From Pseudanabaena sp. SR411 (lineage in GTDB: Bacteria > Cyanobacteriota > Cyanobacteriia > Pseudanabaenales > Pseudanabaenaceae), in assembly GCF_002251945.1 (NCBI RefSeq), contig NZ_NDHW01000101.1:1-49591 (forward strand): 49,591 bases of DNA. The letters run 5' to 3'. Numbering within the stretch: the first letter of the stretch is position 1; each line of letters begins with the position of its first letter. Position numbers and translations under genes: made by a program. The notes beneath the pieces were generated by a model. The model was not told where the DNA came from. It did not search any database and was given only the letters and a program-made list of their open reading frames with translations. Of the stretch, positions 25,319-34,900 are shown piece by piece.

Positions 25319-25362
25319 AAAACCCAAATAAGTGAAGGTGGCGCTTCACTTATTTGGGTTTT
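25319..25362. repeat. Palindromic repeat lacking half its cap (deletion derivative)
   Basis: Perfect 19-bp arms AAAACCCAAATAAGTGAAG (25319-25337) and 25344-25362 enclose only GTGGCG in place of the full 19-nt cap. The right flank ATGTCCTCAGCAAAACTTAC carries the AGGACAT and AGTTTTGCT ends of the family in inverted form. Confidence 0.85.
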
Positions 25363-25453
25363 ATGTCCTCAGCAAAACTTACATTGCGATAACATTTATA
25401 GAACTGTCCGCTATGCTTGCATATGCTATACAGCCTATTGAGGCTTTAGTAGT

Positions 25454-25506
25454 CCAGAAAAGTTTTTGAAAGCGGCGCGAAGCGCCGCTTTCAAAAACTT
25501 TTCTGG
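25454..25506. repeat. Palindromic GGCGGCGC-type repeat, copy 9
   Basis: Perfect 25-bp arms (25454-25478 and 25482-25506), loop GAA, stem CCAGAAAAGTTTTTGAAAGC. The middle stem is unlike any other copy here, yet the palindrome is perfect. It lies 50 bp upstream of the unknown membrane-protein gene. Confidence 0.9.
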
Positions 25507-25556
25507 GTTTTAAGTCAGCAGCGCTGTAACATCGTCACAGAAGTAAAGGTAAAGTT

Positions 25557-25985
25557 ATGAGCCGTTATTCTAAGCGCGATCGCCAAATCGAGACTCCCGA
25601 CCAAATATCTCGTGATTCGACCAAAGAGCGCATTGAAATGTTTTTTTGTTTAATGCCAATATTTGGGCTAATCCCATCGGCGATCGCCTTGGTACGGCAA
25701 AGAAGCAGTCGCAAAGTACGCGATGTTAGCCAAGTGGCGATCGCCTTGATGTTGACTTGGGCGATCGCCTATGGCGCAATGGGAGGCGTGCCAACCGAGG
25801 GTGCAACTTTGCAAGTTACCTCAGAATTAATCAAAGCAACCTTAAGTTCGGGCTATTTTGCTCTTTGTATGTATTTGATGTATCGGTTATATCGCCACCA
25901 AGCGATCGCTTTGCCTTGGTTTAGGGTTATGACTGAGATTAAAGAATCACGATCAGTAAAACGGGATCAAAAGCCTGATAATTAA
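25557..25985 (+). CDS. Small membrane protein of unknown function
   Basis: A 142-aa protein I do not recognise. The N-terminal 25 residues are polar and charged (SRYSKRDRQIETPDQ). Hydrophobic helices follow at about 28-46 (MFFCLMPIFGLIPSAIALV), 59-77 (VAIALMLTWAIAYGAMGG) and 92-110 (LSSGYFALCMYLMYRLYR); the C-terminus is charged. Arg/Lys-rich loops suggest an inner or thylakoid membrane location. The ATG at 25557 has AAAGGT about 8 bp upstream. HIP1 sites are dense in the gene, as in native genes. It is followed, 91 bp on, by mscL in the same direction, so the two may be cotranscribed; a link to osmotic function would be a guess. Confidence 0.75.
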   Translation: MSRYSKRDRQIETPDQISRDSTKERIEMFFCLMPIFGLIPSAIALVRQRSSRKVRDVSQVAIALMLTWAIAYGAMGGVPTEGATLQVTSELIKATLSSGYFALCMYLMYRLYRHQAIALPWFRVMTEIKESRSVKRDQKPDN

Positions 25986-26076
25986 AACCTGTTTATTTTA
26001 GAGTTGTAATGAGCAGTACAAAGCTGTCCCATTATAGTCAGACTTAATTATTTAAGGATTTAAGGAGAAGTATTCT

Positions 26077-26499
26077 ATGGCTTTACAAAATGGTAGACGT
26101 GCGGCTGGAGGTTTTATTAAAGACTTTCAGACCTTTATTTTGAAAGGCAATGTGATTGATCTAGCCGTGGCGGTGATTATTGGCGGCGCTTTTGGCAAAA
26201 TTGTCACTTCTTTGATTGAGGACATCATCACTCCTTTGCTCCTGAATCCCGCGCTCAAAGCTGCCAATGTTGAAGATCTTGCCAAGCTGCAAATCAATGG
26301 CATTAAATATGGTGTGTTTCTTGCCTCAGTGATTAATTTTCTAGTTATCGCTTTTGTGATTTTCTTGATCATTCGTTCCTTTGAGGCTATGAAGCGTAAA
26401 GAAGTCCGTGAAGAAGCGGCGGCTGAAGTCAAACCTGATCCTCAAGAGCGTCTGACCTTAGCTGTTGAACGTTTAGCAGAAGTGATGGAATCCAAATAA
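26077..26499 (+). CDS. mscL: Large-conductance mechanosensitive channel MscL
   Basis: A 140-aa pentameric inner-membrane channel that opens at near-lytic tension. Signature N-terminus: FIKDFQTFILKGNVIDLAV followed by TM1 (VAVIIGGAFGKIVTSLIEDI), a periplasmic loop (about 50-75), TM2 (FLASVINFLVIAFVIFLIIRS, about 77-98) and a charged C-terminal helix (RLTLAVERLAEVMESK) that forms the cytoplasmic bundle. Length is typical. The start has AAGGAG about 9 bp upstream. A terminator hairpin follows 14 bp after the stop, so the unit ends here. Confidence 0.97.
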   Translation: MALQNGRRAAGGFIKDFQTFILKGNVIDLAVAVIIGGAFGKIVTSLIEDIITPLLLNPALKAANVEDLAKLQINGIKYGVFLASVINFLVIAFVIFLIIRSFEAMKRKEVREEAAAEVKPDPQERLTLAVERLAEVMESK

Positions 26500-26512
26500 A
26501 ATAAATCCCAAT

Positions 26513-26549
26513 AAAATATAAGTGTGTGCAAAGCATACACTTATATTTT
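26513..26549 (+). terminator. Terminator of mscL
   Basis: 17-bp arms (26513-26529 and 26533-26549) with one G-T wobble and loop AAA, ending in a T-run (TATATTTTT). Stem AAAATATAAGTGTGTGC. Confidence 0.8.
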
Positions 26550-26581
26550 TGAGACAGACACCTCTAGACTGCCCGCATATC

Positions 26582-27601
26582 ATGCCATTTAGACAATTCA
26601 GCCACAAAATTTACTGCTCTCTATCGACATCTCTCTTAATCTTAGGAATTGCTATTGGTCTTAATGCTTGCTTTAGCCCAAATAATGACAAAAAAACGGA
26701 AGTAGATAAATCACCTGTCCCGATTTTCTTATTTATCCAAGCTTCTCCCGATGGTAAGACGATCGAAGGAATTGTCCCTTCCGACTTAGTAGAACAGTTA
26801 GGCAGTTTAGATCGGGTAATTCAATCAATTCCTCTAGGTAGCAGTTTTTCATTAATCCAGTTTGGTAAACCACTAGGCATGTTTCAAGTCAGTGGGGTGC
26901 GTGGCTCCGATACTTTTGGAGCGATCGCCAGCTTTAAAGTACAAGCACCAGCCGAAAATGAGAAAAATCAATCAACCAAAAGCTTTGATCCTGCGATTTT
27001 GCGACAGCCAAATTTAACAATTGTGGCTAGCGATCGCGTTAATATGACAAGCGATCGCACCTACTTTTTTAACTGCCCCAGCAAAATCCAACCCCTTGTA
27101 CTCGAAAAATCGCGTAATTTATTTGTAAAACTTGGGGCAAATCAAGCCTCAATCTCACAAGTAGCGATCGCCTCCTTAGTATGTGCCGATATCGACGGCG
27201 ACAATCAGCCTGAAATCATTGCAGGCTTGCGCCTCGACAACCCCATTCGTCCCGCAGGCTTTGATTCCCAAGTGTGGCAAGAGTTTCTATCCCGTCCTGC
27301 CCTTGAGCGTCAGGAGTACAGCATGTTAGTCATGTTACAAAAATCAGCAAGCGGAGATTGGACTTCAGAACCAATTTTGACCCATACTAGAGCACTTTCC
27401 TACATTAATGACAGTGTGAGCAGCTATGCCCTCTATGGGCTTCAAGAGATCAGTGGCGATCGCTATCCCGAAATTGTCGTCCAAGAAATTGGCTTGAATT
27501 CCCTTGATGTGCGCGTATTCACACCCACAGTCGATACACAAGGCAAATGGCAATGGCGCAGTTATTACCAAAATCAGCGATCGCTAAATATTGTTCAATA
27601 A
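26582..27601 (+). CDS. Putative lipoprotein with FG-GAP/VCBS-like segment
   Basis: A 339-aa exported protein. I start at the ATG 26582 (M-P-F-R-Q-F). A GTG at 26522 would put the mscL terminator in the coding sequence. A basic N-terminus and hydrophobic run (about 12-27) lead to the lipobox L-N-A-C with C30, so a lipid-anchored protein is likely. The middle is polar with no motif I know. Near 200, LVCADIDGDNQPEIIAGL looks like an FG-GAP/VCBS calcium-type repeat, echoed weakly by ISGDRYPEIVVQEIG near 300. Function unknown. It lies between mscL and a dihydroorotase homologue on the same strand; a weak hairpin precedes the latter. Confidence 0.7.
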   Translation: MPFRQFSHKIYCSLSTSLLILGIAIGLNACFSPNNDKKTEVDKSPVPIFLFIQASPDGKTIEGIVPSDLVEQLGSLDRVIQSIPLGSSFSLIQFGKPLGMFQVSGVRGSDTFGAIASFKVQAPAENEKNQSTKSFDPAILRQPNLTIVASDRVNMTSDRTYFFNCPSKIQPLVLEKSRNLFVKLGANQASISQVAIASLVCADIDGDNQPEIIAGLRLDNPIRPAGFDSQVWQEFLSRPALERQEYSMLVMLQKSASGDWTSEPILTHTRALSYINDSVSSYALYGLQEISGDRYPEIVVQEIGLNSLDVRVFTPTVDTQGKWQWRSYYQNQRSLNIVQ

Positions 27602-27610
27602 AACCGTTAT

Positions 27611-27665
27611 AAAGGAAAAAGCAAGAAAGCCATAGTTTCCTTTTTTCCTTTTTCCTTTTTTTTAT
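27611..27665 (+). terminator. Possible terminator between the lipoprotein and dihydroorotase-like genes
   Basis: AAAGGAAAAAG (27611-27621) pairs with CTTTTTCCTTT (27648-27658), followed by a T-run. The loop is long (26 nt) and the region is a C/T tract, so the fold could be incidental. Confidence 0.4.
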
Positions 27666-28925
27666 ATGCCCCTAGAAAATCCCCTAACTTACCCAGTTCT
27701 CTTCAAGCAAGTACGCATTCTTGATACATCCTCATCATCAAATATTTCTGACACTTTTGCCGATGTTTTTGTTGATAGCGATCGCCAAATTCATCTCAAC
27801 TTTGAGCCATCCCAAATTCCTGAGAACATCAACATTGATCCGCGTTCAGGTGTCGTCCTAGGAACAGGGCTAATTGATCTTTACAGCACTAGCTGCGAGC
27901 CTGGGCATGAATCTACCGAAACGATATCGGAACTAGTACAAGCAGCAAAAAATGGCGGATTTACCACCGTTGGCATTTTGCCCAATACCCAACCTGCTAT
28001 CGATGATATTGCCGCTCTAGAGTTTTGGCGCAATGTGCAGCAAAAACATGGAAATACTCTGCAACCTTGGGGTGCAATCACCAAAGGGCTAGAAGGTAAA
28101 CAACTCACCGACATGGCTGAGCTAGCTGATTCCGTAATTGGCTTTACTGATGGCAAAGCAATTAGCAATTTACTGCTTGTACGTCGTGCAATGGAATATA
28201 TCAGACCACTCGGTAAACCAATTGCCCTATTTCCCAAAAACTCTGACCTAGCAGATAGTGGCGTAATTCGTGAAGGTAGATGGTCGATCCAATACGGCAT
28301 GACTGGCTATCCTGCCGCCGCCGAGACTACAGCCCTTGCCGCCTTAATTGAGCTAGTACGCCTCACCAAAGCCCCCACCCATTTCATGAGGATTTCTACC
28401 GCCCAGAGTGTAGAACTAATGGCTCGAGCCAAAAATGATGGATTACCTGTAACAGCGAGTACCACTTGGTTACATCTTTGTCACTGCGATCGCGATTTAG
28501 CAACCTATGATCCTAATCTCCGCCTGATGCCACCTCTCGGCAGTGAAAGCGATCGCCTCGCTCTAATTGCAGGTATCAAATCAGGAGCCATCGATAGCAT
28601 TGCGATCGATCATACTCCCCGTGCTTACGAAGAAAAAGTTGTACCTTTTGAAGTTGCACCCGTAGGTGCGATCGGCTTAGAGTTTGCCCTCCCCGTCCTC
28701 TGGCAAAACTTAGTAGTAACAGAATTACTAACTGCTAGTGAGCTTTGGCAAGCCCTTAGCGTTAACCCAGCAAAAACGTTAGGACTGGCACAACCCAAAC
28801 TCACAACTCTTTTCGATCCAAGCTTAGAGTGGATAGTTACAAATAATGCGATCGCTTCTCAATCCAGAAACAGCAATTATATGGGGCGATCGCTCACAGG
28901 TAAAGTTTTAGAAAAGATTACTTAG
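27666..28925 (+). CDS. Dihydroorotase homologue lacking the His-x-His metal site (PyrC'-like)
   Basis: A 419-aa amidohydrolase-fold protein of the dihydroorotase family (pyrimidine synthesis, carbamoyl-aspartate to dihydroorotate). The overall pattern fits: GTGLIDLYSTSCEPG (66-80) is the strand-1 segment, GGFTTVGILPNTQP (about 95-108) the next block, and IDSIAIDHTPRAYEEK the late aspartate loop. But the strand-1 motif, normally D-x-H-x-H, reads D71-L-Y73-S-T75, so both zinc-binding histidines are gone, and the usual T-P-H-H is replaced by TTWLHLCHCD. Such pseudo-dihydroorotases (PyrC') are known to support aspartate carbamoyltransferase structurally in other bacteria. A scaffold role is therefore inferred, and catalysis is unlikely. 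Its 3' end overlaps the convergent glycosyltransferase gene by 8 bp. Confidence 0.85.
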   Translation: MPLENPLTYPVLFKQVRILDTSSSSNISDTFADVFVDSDRQIHLNFEPSQIPENINIDPRSGVVLGTGLIDLYSTSCEPGHESTETISELVQAAKNGGFTTVGILPNTQPAIDDIAALEFWRNVQQKHGNTLQPWGAITKGLEGKQLTDMAELADSVIGFTDGKAISNLLLVRRAMEYIRPLGKPIALFPKNSDLADSGVIREGRWSIQYGMTGYPAAAETTALAALIELVRLTKAPTHFMRISTAQSVELMARAKNDGLPVTASTTWLHLCHCDRDLATYDPNLRLMPPLGSESDRLALIAGIKSGAIDSIAIDHTPRAYEEKVVPFEVAPVGAIGLEFALPVLWQNLVVTELLTASELWQALSVNPAKTLGLAQPKLTTLFDPSLEWIVTNNAIASQSRNSNYMGRSLTGKVLEKIT

Positions 28926-29754
28926 GCGAAAATTTACCGATTACATAACCTGAAGCTCCAGCAGCAAACTCACAGGTTTTCATAAACAACATGACAATTC
29001 CCAAAAGAGGATTCTTGAAAAGCTTGGCAGGTTTGGCAAAAAACACACCATACCTACGAAGGATTGAAGTTTGTTTATGTAACCGATCCTTATTTTCATC
29101 TTTACGAATATACAGATCTAAAGTCTTTGCGTAGTAGAATTTCTTGCGACAATATGCAATCAAATTCAGATTGCGCTCATTATGGTAAATCAATGCTTTG
29201 ACTCTACCAATGCACTCAGAACCATATTTTGATTCAATGCGGTTGGGAAGATCATAGTCCTCAGGACCTGTAATGGACTCATCATATCCACCTACTTCAA
29301 GATATGTCTGTCTATCGAAAAACCTTGAAGCCTCTTGCCAGTCAATTCCACTATAAAATGATCTTTCTAATTTTTTACATTGAACCCAAACGCCTTCTCC
29401 AAAGGATTCTTCGGGAATAATCAAAGCCTTTAGCTTGGAGTCTCCACGAATGGTATCAACGCAGGCTTGTACAACCCCCTCTGTTAACACCATATCACTA
29501 TCAATGATCAGAATATATTCACCCTTAGACTGGGCAACACCGAAGTTTCTCTGAGCACTTCTTTCATGACCCTTGACATAGACCAAATCAGTATATTTCT
29601 TGGCGATCATCTGTGTATTATCTTGTGAGCTATTGTCTACGACGATTAGTTCAGTGTTCTTGTAGGATTGAGCAATAATAGACTTTAAACATTCTTCCAA
29701 ATAAATTGCAGAATTGTAGGTAGGGACTATAACTGATACACATGGGTTACTCAT
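28918..29754 (-). CDS. Glycosyltransferase family 2
   Basis: A 278-aa GT-A fold glycosyltransferase. The nucleotide-sugar site is seen in SVIVPTYNSAIYLEECLKSI (7-26), V-V-D-N-S-S (38-43) and the metal-binding D-S-D in LIIDSDMV (about 77-84); a later region with G-P-E-D-Y-D-L (about 163-169) fits the acceptor-side acidic motif. A hydrophobic patch near the C-terminus (IVMLFMKTCEFAAGASGYVIG) suggests membrane association. Sugar and acceptor cannot be read. AAGGAG lies about 9 bp before the ATG (29752-29754). It is the last gene of the minus-strand glycan cluster, separated from the rest by a 93-bp repeat element that may supply or interrupt its promoter. Confidence 0.88.
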   Translation of the reverse strand: MSNPCVSVIVPTYNSAIYLEECLKSIIAQSYKNTELIVVDNSSQDNTQMIAKKYTDLVYVKGHERSAQRNFGVAQSKGEYILIIDSDMVLTEGVVQACVDTIRGDSKLKALIIPEESFGEGVWVQCKKLERSFYSGIDWQEASRFFDRQTYLEVGGYDESITGPEDYDLPNRIESKYGSECIGRVKALIYHNERNLNLIAYCRKKFYYAKTLDLYIRKDENKDRLHKQTSILRRYGVFFAKPAKLFKNPLLGIVMLFMKTCEFAAGASGYVIGKFSPK

Positions 29755-29782
29755 AGATTTTCTCCTTAATTCAAATAGCTTT

Positions 29783-29875
29783 ATATGGCAGTCCTAAATC
29801 ATTTATCATTTGTAGATATTTTGATTTGTAGAAGATATCTAAGGGGTAATCTTTGAAAAAGTAGGATTGCCATAT
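29783..29875. mobile_element. Small element with 14-bp terminal inverted repeats (second family)
   Basis: ATATGGCAGTCCTA (29783-29796) and TAGGATTGCCATAT (29862-29875) are inverted repeats with one mismatch around an A/T-rich interior with no coding frame. Similar ends (AGCAATCCTAAA) occur at 45715-45850. It lies about 28 bp upstream of the GT2 start codon, within an otherwise compact operon. Confidence 0.65.
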
Positions 29876-29916
29876 GTAAGGATTGTAGTAAAGTATTAGG
29901 GGGATTGACATGGAAT

Positions 29917-30993
29917 TCATTTTTTTGAGTAGAAAGTATATACTCGATCCATTGCATTCTTAATAGCTGGATCTTGTGTTAGTTGATGATAGTACGCCAA
30001 CCCTTGAAGTAAAGCTAAGTAATCCACACTTTTCTCCTTATCAAAGTAAGTTTCCCCACCTACAAAAACTCTTGTATTTCCTTTCGTGATAATCTCACCG
30101 TTTGGAGCAATGGAGGCTAACTCTAACTTAACGGCACGATTAACTGCATCCCACACCATAGTTCTCTGGCTAGCCTGAGAACTCAGATTAGTATAGTACA
30201 GCAATGCTTCTTGTAAAGAGACGCTTTGATAGCTACTATCAAAGCCATTCTTTTCTAGAAATGCTCCTGCTGAATTTTGTTGTTGCAAGGACAATAGTGC
30301 AAACTTATCTCCTAAGTGCACAGCATCCTTGCGATCAAGCGCTCTTCCAGTTAAATAGTAGGCAATAGCATTCTTCCATAGTCGATTAGTTGCCCTACCA
30401 TTGCCATCACCTTTAATTAATTCAGCTTCTTTGGTCATAAGCCAAGTTAGAGAGGTAGAAATTTTGGGCTGGAGCTGATTGATCCTTTTACGCAGATAAT
30501 CAGTTTCTTTACTCTCTTGAAACCATCGAGATTTTTGACAAAGGACCAAACTGTGACCAACGTCATTCAAATAGAATGCGACACTTGTTGGCGAACTTTT
30601 GCCTTTGGTGTTGGGTTCAAAGTCTTGAAAACTACCATCATTTTGCTGAAAAGGAAGTGGATATTCAATACTTTTGAGCCCAATGTCCACCATAGCAACG
30701 TTTTTAGTTAAAATGCCGTGAGTAATAAATCTACTAGAATAACGTTGAAACCCAACAGACATAAATCCTTGTTTGTTACGTCCAATTGCTCCACTTTGTT
30801 GATCAATGACAACGGCTTTCACCAAAAATCCTAGAAAATTGGGATCAATTTTGCTAAGAACATTCCATTGAGAACCCACAGGAGTTTGTGCCTCAGCTAA
30901 TGGAATATTTCCTGTAGTAGAACAGCCTAAATACCCAGAGAAGGTAAAAGCTGTGCATACTGCGGTTGTCGCTAATAAGTATCTTAGGCTCAT
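29917..30993 (-). CDS. Secreted helical protein of unknown function in the glycan cluster
   Basis: A 358-aa protein, not recognised. The start is the ATG at 30991-30993 (the preceding TTG is unlikely), with AGGATG several bases upstream. A signal peptide spans 1-36 (hydrophobic 5-20, cleavage probably after L-A-E-A). The mature part is mostly amphipathic helices with aromatic and charged residues: SVGFQRYSSRFITHGIL, NDGSFQDFEPNTKG, SVAFYLNDVGHSL, WKNAIAYYLTGRAL, SVDYLALLQGLAYYHQL. This spacing of helix pairs recalls alpha/alpha-toroid enzymes acting on polysaccharides, such as lyases and epimerases. That is an inference from texture; no catalytic motif is certain. It is 15 bp downstream of the flippase-like gene, so it is in the operon. 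Confidence 0.72.
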   Translation of the reverse strand: MSLRYLLATTAVCTAFTFSGYLGCSTTGNIPLAEAQTPVGSQWNVLSKIDPNFLGFLVKAVVIDQQSGAIGRNKQGFMSVGFQRYSSRFITHGILTKNVAMVDIGLKSIEYPLPFQQNDGSFQDFEPNTKGKSSPTSVAFYLNDVGHSLVLCQKSRWFQESKETDYLRKRINQLQPKISTSLTWLMTKEAELIKGDGNGRATNRLWKNAIAYYLTGRALDRKDAVHLGDKFALLSLQQQNSAGAFLEKNGFDSSYQSVSLQEALLYYTNLSSQASQRTMVWDAVNRAVKLELASIAPNGEIITKGNTRVFVGGETYFDKEKSVDYLALLQGLAYYHQLTQDPAIKNAMDRVYTFYSKK

Positions 30994-31008
30994 CAATTTT
31001 CATCCTAA

Positions 31009-31962
31009 TTATTTTGTGTTTTTTAAGCCTTGGGAATCTAGTAGCAAAATTATGGCTCCAGGAAGCGCAAGAACCCAACCAAGTATTGTAAAAGTAAGAG
31101 ATAAGAGTACAGCTTGTTCAGCAGTTAATCCAATTCTAGTAAATAAATAAGCCCATAAACCTTCTTGAATGCCTAAACCGCCCAAGGAAATCGGCATCAA
31201 GGTCACAACTATAGATATGGGGGTAAACACTAAAAGCTCCAAATAGGAAATAGGAATTTTTAATTGTTGAGCAAGTAAATATTGATAAAAAATTATTGAT
31301 AGCTGGACAACAAAGGAAAGCGCGATCGCAAGCCCTAGTGATTGTCGATGTTTGAGGTATTGAATAACGATAAGCTGAACTTTGTCAAGGCGATCGCATA
31401 GACCTCCCAGCCTTATTTTCTTTAGCCAAGGTCTGCTCCAACTCAGCAGCAAAGGACTAGCAATCAAAAGAAATCCCCCCCAAATGACACAAGCACAGAC
31501 AAGGAAGAGCAAAACAATATCCCAACTGCCAATAATTTTAAGTGCTGGTGGTATACCCACAAGAGCAAGGGCAAAAACGGCTGCTAACCCTGTAAATCTT
31601 TCCAAAAAAACCGACGCAAACGCTGTTTCTGGAGCATCGATCACTTTAGTAATCCGATAAACACGATAAAAATCTCCTCCAACTGAACTCGGTAAAAAAA
31701 TGCTGACAAACATCCCCGCAAAATAACTGCTCAGTAAATAGGGAATTGGTATGTGGTAACCCGCAGATTTGAGTACAACTTGCCATCTCAGACAACTCAG
31801 CCATTGACAACCAGTATAAAAGAGCAAAGCAAAAATTATAAAAGGTAAGGATAGATATTGTAGACGGGTTGCAATTTGGTTAAGATCAATGCGAGTAAAA
31901 ATAAAGGCTAGTATCGCGAAACTAACCGTTGCCTTGAATAATATTGGTAACTTATCTTTCAT
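31009..31962 (-). CDS. Flippase-like membrane protein (LPG synthase TM / AglD family)
   Basis: A 317-aa protein with about eight transmembrane helices (roughly 8-24, 40-58, 78-100, 118-140, 146-168, 205-228, 245-262, 280-305). It fits the lysylphosphatidylglycerol-synthase transmembrane region family: FAGMFVSIFLPSSVGGDFYRVYRI (about 86-109) and PISLGGLGIQEGLWAYLF (about 258-275) are the two conserved G-rich motifs. Members lacking the C-terminal synthetase domain are common in glycan clusters, where they are thought to move lipid-linked sugars or affect polymer export. Substrate unknown. It lies between the GT39 gene (36 bp) and the secreted helical protein gene (15 bp). Confidence 0.87.
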   Translation of the reverse strand: MKDKLPILFKATVSFAILAFIFTRIDLNQIATRLQYLSLPFIIFALLFYTGCQWLSCLRWQVVLKSAGYHIPIPYLLSSYFAGMFVSIFLPSSVGGDFYRVYRITKVIDAPETAFASVFLERFTGLAAVFALALVGIPPALKIIGSWDIVLLFLVCACVIWGGFLLIASPLLLSWSRPWLKKIRLGGLCDRLDKVQLIVIQYLKHRQSLGLAIALSFVVQLSIIFYQYLLAQQLKIPISYLELLVFTPISIVVTLMPISLGGLGIQEGLWAYLFTRIGLTAEQAVLLSLTFTILGWVLALPGAIILLLDSQGLKNTK

Positions 31963-31998
31963 AGATAGCTTCTAACAGCTTTAAAAGTTGGGTAAAAT

Positions 31999-34900
31999 TC
32001 AATAATTTCCTAAGTCTTTCCCTGCATTTGTCTCTCTTGGGAGCAAACCATCGGCTTTTTGCCACAACCGTAGCCGAACTCCATAGGGTTCAAATACGGA
32101 TTTTCCTAGCGATCGCACATAGTCATAGAGTTGCTTTTGATTTGGCTCTTTAGGTTGTGGATTGTCATCTAGCTGAATCCAAATGCGATTTGACTGGTTT
32201 AATATTTCAGAAAATTGATCGACACTATTGACTACCTTACCACCTGCCCAGCGATCAATCATTCGGCCTTGTTTTAAGTAAAAACCATCGAGGCTCAAAA
32301 TACCTTGAGATGGTAAAAAGTAATCCAGCTTACCAAGTGAAACAGCGGCAGCAGCAGGTAAGTTGGCAATTACAACATCATCTGGTTGTAAGTTTTGCTT
32401 GACATAGTCAAACAATTCAGGGTTTTGTCTCGCTAGTGCATCTTGATAGCCTGCTAGTACCCTGCTCGGTTCTAGATTACCCATGAATATCAGAGCGACG
32501 CAAGCCAAGGCGATCACTCTCAACGGTAATAAGTTGCTAATTCCTTTCTCGAGCATTCTCCCTAGGCTTCCTAAAATACAAAATGCACTGTAAACAGATA
32601 AAGTCACAAAAAGTGGATAAATTGCAAAAGTATAACGGGGAGAAATTTGAACTACCAAAATTGTAATTGACAATAGAAAAAGGCAGATACTACTAAATAG
32701 AAAGATTAATTTAGTATTTCTTTTAATTAGAAAATAAACAAACCCCAAGAAAAAAAACAGACTATAGATAACATTAATTCTGCTGTTACCTACTAGCAAG
32801 CCTTCCGCAAATCCAGTAATATCTCCTAACTGGAGTTTGACCTGTACCGATGAGCCACTTGATATACCTACAGGTGGCGTTAAGCAACGAATTAGAAAAA
32901 AGATACCATTAAAGCCAAATATTATTAATACCATGGCACTACTCAAAACAATAGACCAATCTTTCTTGAGAGAGAATGGTCTATAAAAGCAGAGAAATCC
33001 AATTAGGAAACAAGGCAAAAGTGTCAAATATCCTTCTTGGCTAAGTAAAAAAGCCATTGTGGAAATAAAGAATAAATGTTGATAGGTTTTACCTTCTCTA
33101 AAAATAAATCCCTTAGTAAAAAACCAGAAAGCAAACATCACATTCATTTGCAAGAACTGGTAGAATCGAGTATTACGCGAAATTGCTAATTCCCATGGAT
33201 CGATCGCTAAAATTGCCGTAACTAATAGAGCTAGCCATATTTTGCCAGTAAACTTACGCGCCAGTAAAAATACGATAACTAGAGTGATTGTTCCAAAAAT
33301 AACGGATGTAAATCTGGCATTTTCAGAGGAGAAGCCAAATATTTTCAGCCAAAGTGCAACAGAGTAGTGATACAGTGGTCCGCGAGTATACCAAATACCT
33401 GAAGTAGCGACGGGTGCACCTGTATTGAGAATTCCTCTAATTGCATCAAGGGAAGTATTTTCATCGGAGTCTCTTGATGTTGATGCTAAGTCATAAGCCC
33501 TTAAGCCAAAACCAATGGCAACAATCATCGTCAGCAATATCCATTGTCCCCAACTAGATAATTGCAGATTCGTGAGTAAGCAAGTCCAATTTGATGACCA
33601 AGAATGCACTTTCTGTTCATCTATCAATGATTCCTTAACCTTGGGGCTATATGCGTATTGTGAATTATACAAAAGGGAACCTAATAAGGTGATAACTTGA
33701 ATCCCAATAAATCCAAACAATATCAATATATTGGTAAAAGGCTGGGCAAATAATAAGCCCATTTCCGACTCTGCATAGCGGTGTTTAAGTAATCCCATCC
33801 CTATTAAGAATAATGTCCCTGGCAACATTACTCCTGCACCAGCAGTTAATGAGTTCCAAACGCCAGAAGTAAAAAAGCCCAATCGTCCGATTAACAAAGC
33901 ATTAGCAATAGCTGCTCCCACACCTAATGACTGCCAAAAAATATTATGTAATAAAAAGTCTGGATAGTTTAATAAGTAAGCATTACCCTCAAATTGGCGA
34001 TTAAATTCTTGAGGATCTGGCAGCCTATAGGCGATCGCGCTAGGAGAAGATTCATCAAAATTTGGATTTGAAGATGTTTGCCAACTTGAATCAGTAGCAA
34101 TCTGATTAATAATTTCACCATTCATAGTCTCTCGCCAGCCATCCAAGAAAAATCCCAAAGGAATTCTCTTAGAATCATCTGAATTAATAGTTAGAGATCT
34201 AGCAGCTCTTACACTTAAAATATTTTGACCACTTCTTAGCAAATTGGTAACTTCAAATAGGTGCAGTCTTCTATTATCATCACTCTCATATGCACTTACC
34301 ATCTGACCATTGATCAACAAGGAATATTCCCCATCTCCAGCAAATCGAATGAAAGCCCGTTCTTGAGTTCCTTGAGATTGATCAATATCCCAAGTTTTTT
34401 GCAACCAGAGTTCTTCCTTGTTGCTCTCAGTGCCAGTAATCCAAGATCCTTCTAAAAAGCGATCATAAATATTTTGACTCAATCTACTAAAAGTTTTTTC
34501 TTTGATTGCCCCTGCTAACTTCGCAGTTACCCAGTTTTTATCAGTAAATCCTGTCTCAAACCAAGGAATGCTCTGGCTATTTTCTGCAAGTGTAGCTACT
34601 TTCCAATCCGATTCTCCAGTTGTAATACTTATTGGTTTCGCCCCTTTCAAAGGATAAACATATCCTTCAACTACCACACGCACATCTTGTCTATGCTTTT
34701 GAACTTCTAAGGCAATTACATTTTCACCAACATTCAAAACCTTAGCTATATCAACATAAAATGTTTGTTTCCAGTGTTTATGATATCCAATAAATCGATT
34801 TTCAAGGCGAACATCATAGGGTTCACTATCATTAATATTTTGATTAGCTAAAGTATTCCGACTGGCAAAAGATAAAGAACTATTTGTTGTCGCTAATTGC

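Larger units (their letters stand above)
25032..25556. other. 525-bp gene-free stretch with three palindromes
   Basis: No supported coding frame. It contains an imperfect hairpin (25093-25154), a deletion-type palindrome (25319-25362) and a full palindrome (25454-25506). A GAACCCTA / TAGGGTTC pair near 25163 and 25227 brackets a further weak fold. Confidence 0.8.

Noticed and set aside
26522-26581. GTG start for the lipoprotein
   Set aside because: It lies in the terminator hairpin of mscL; the ATG at 26582 begins a proper lipoprotein signal.
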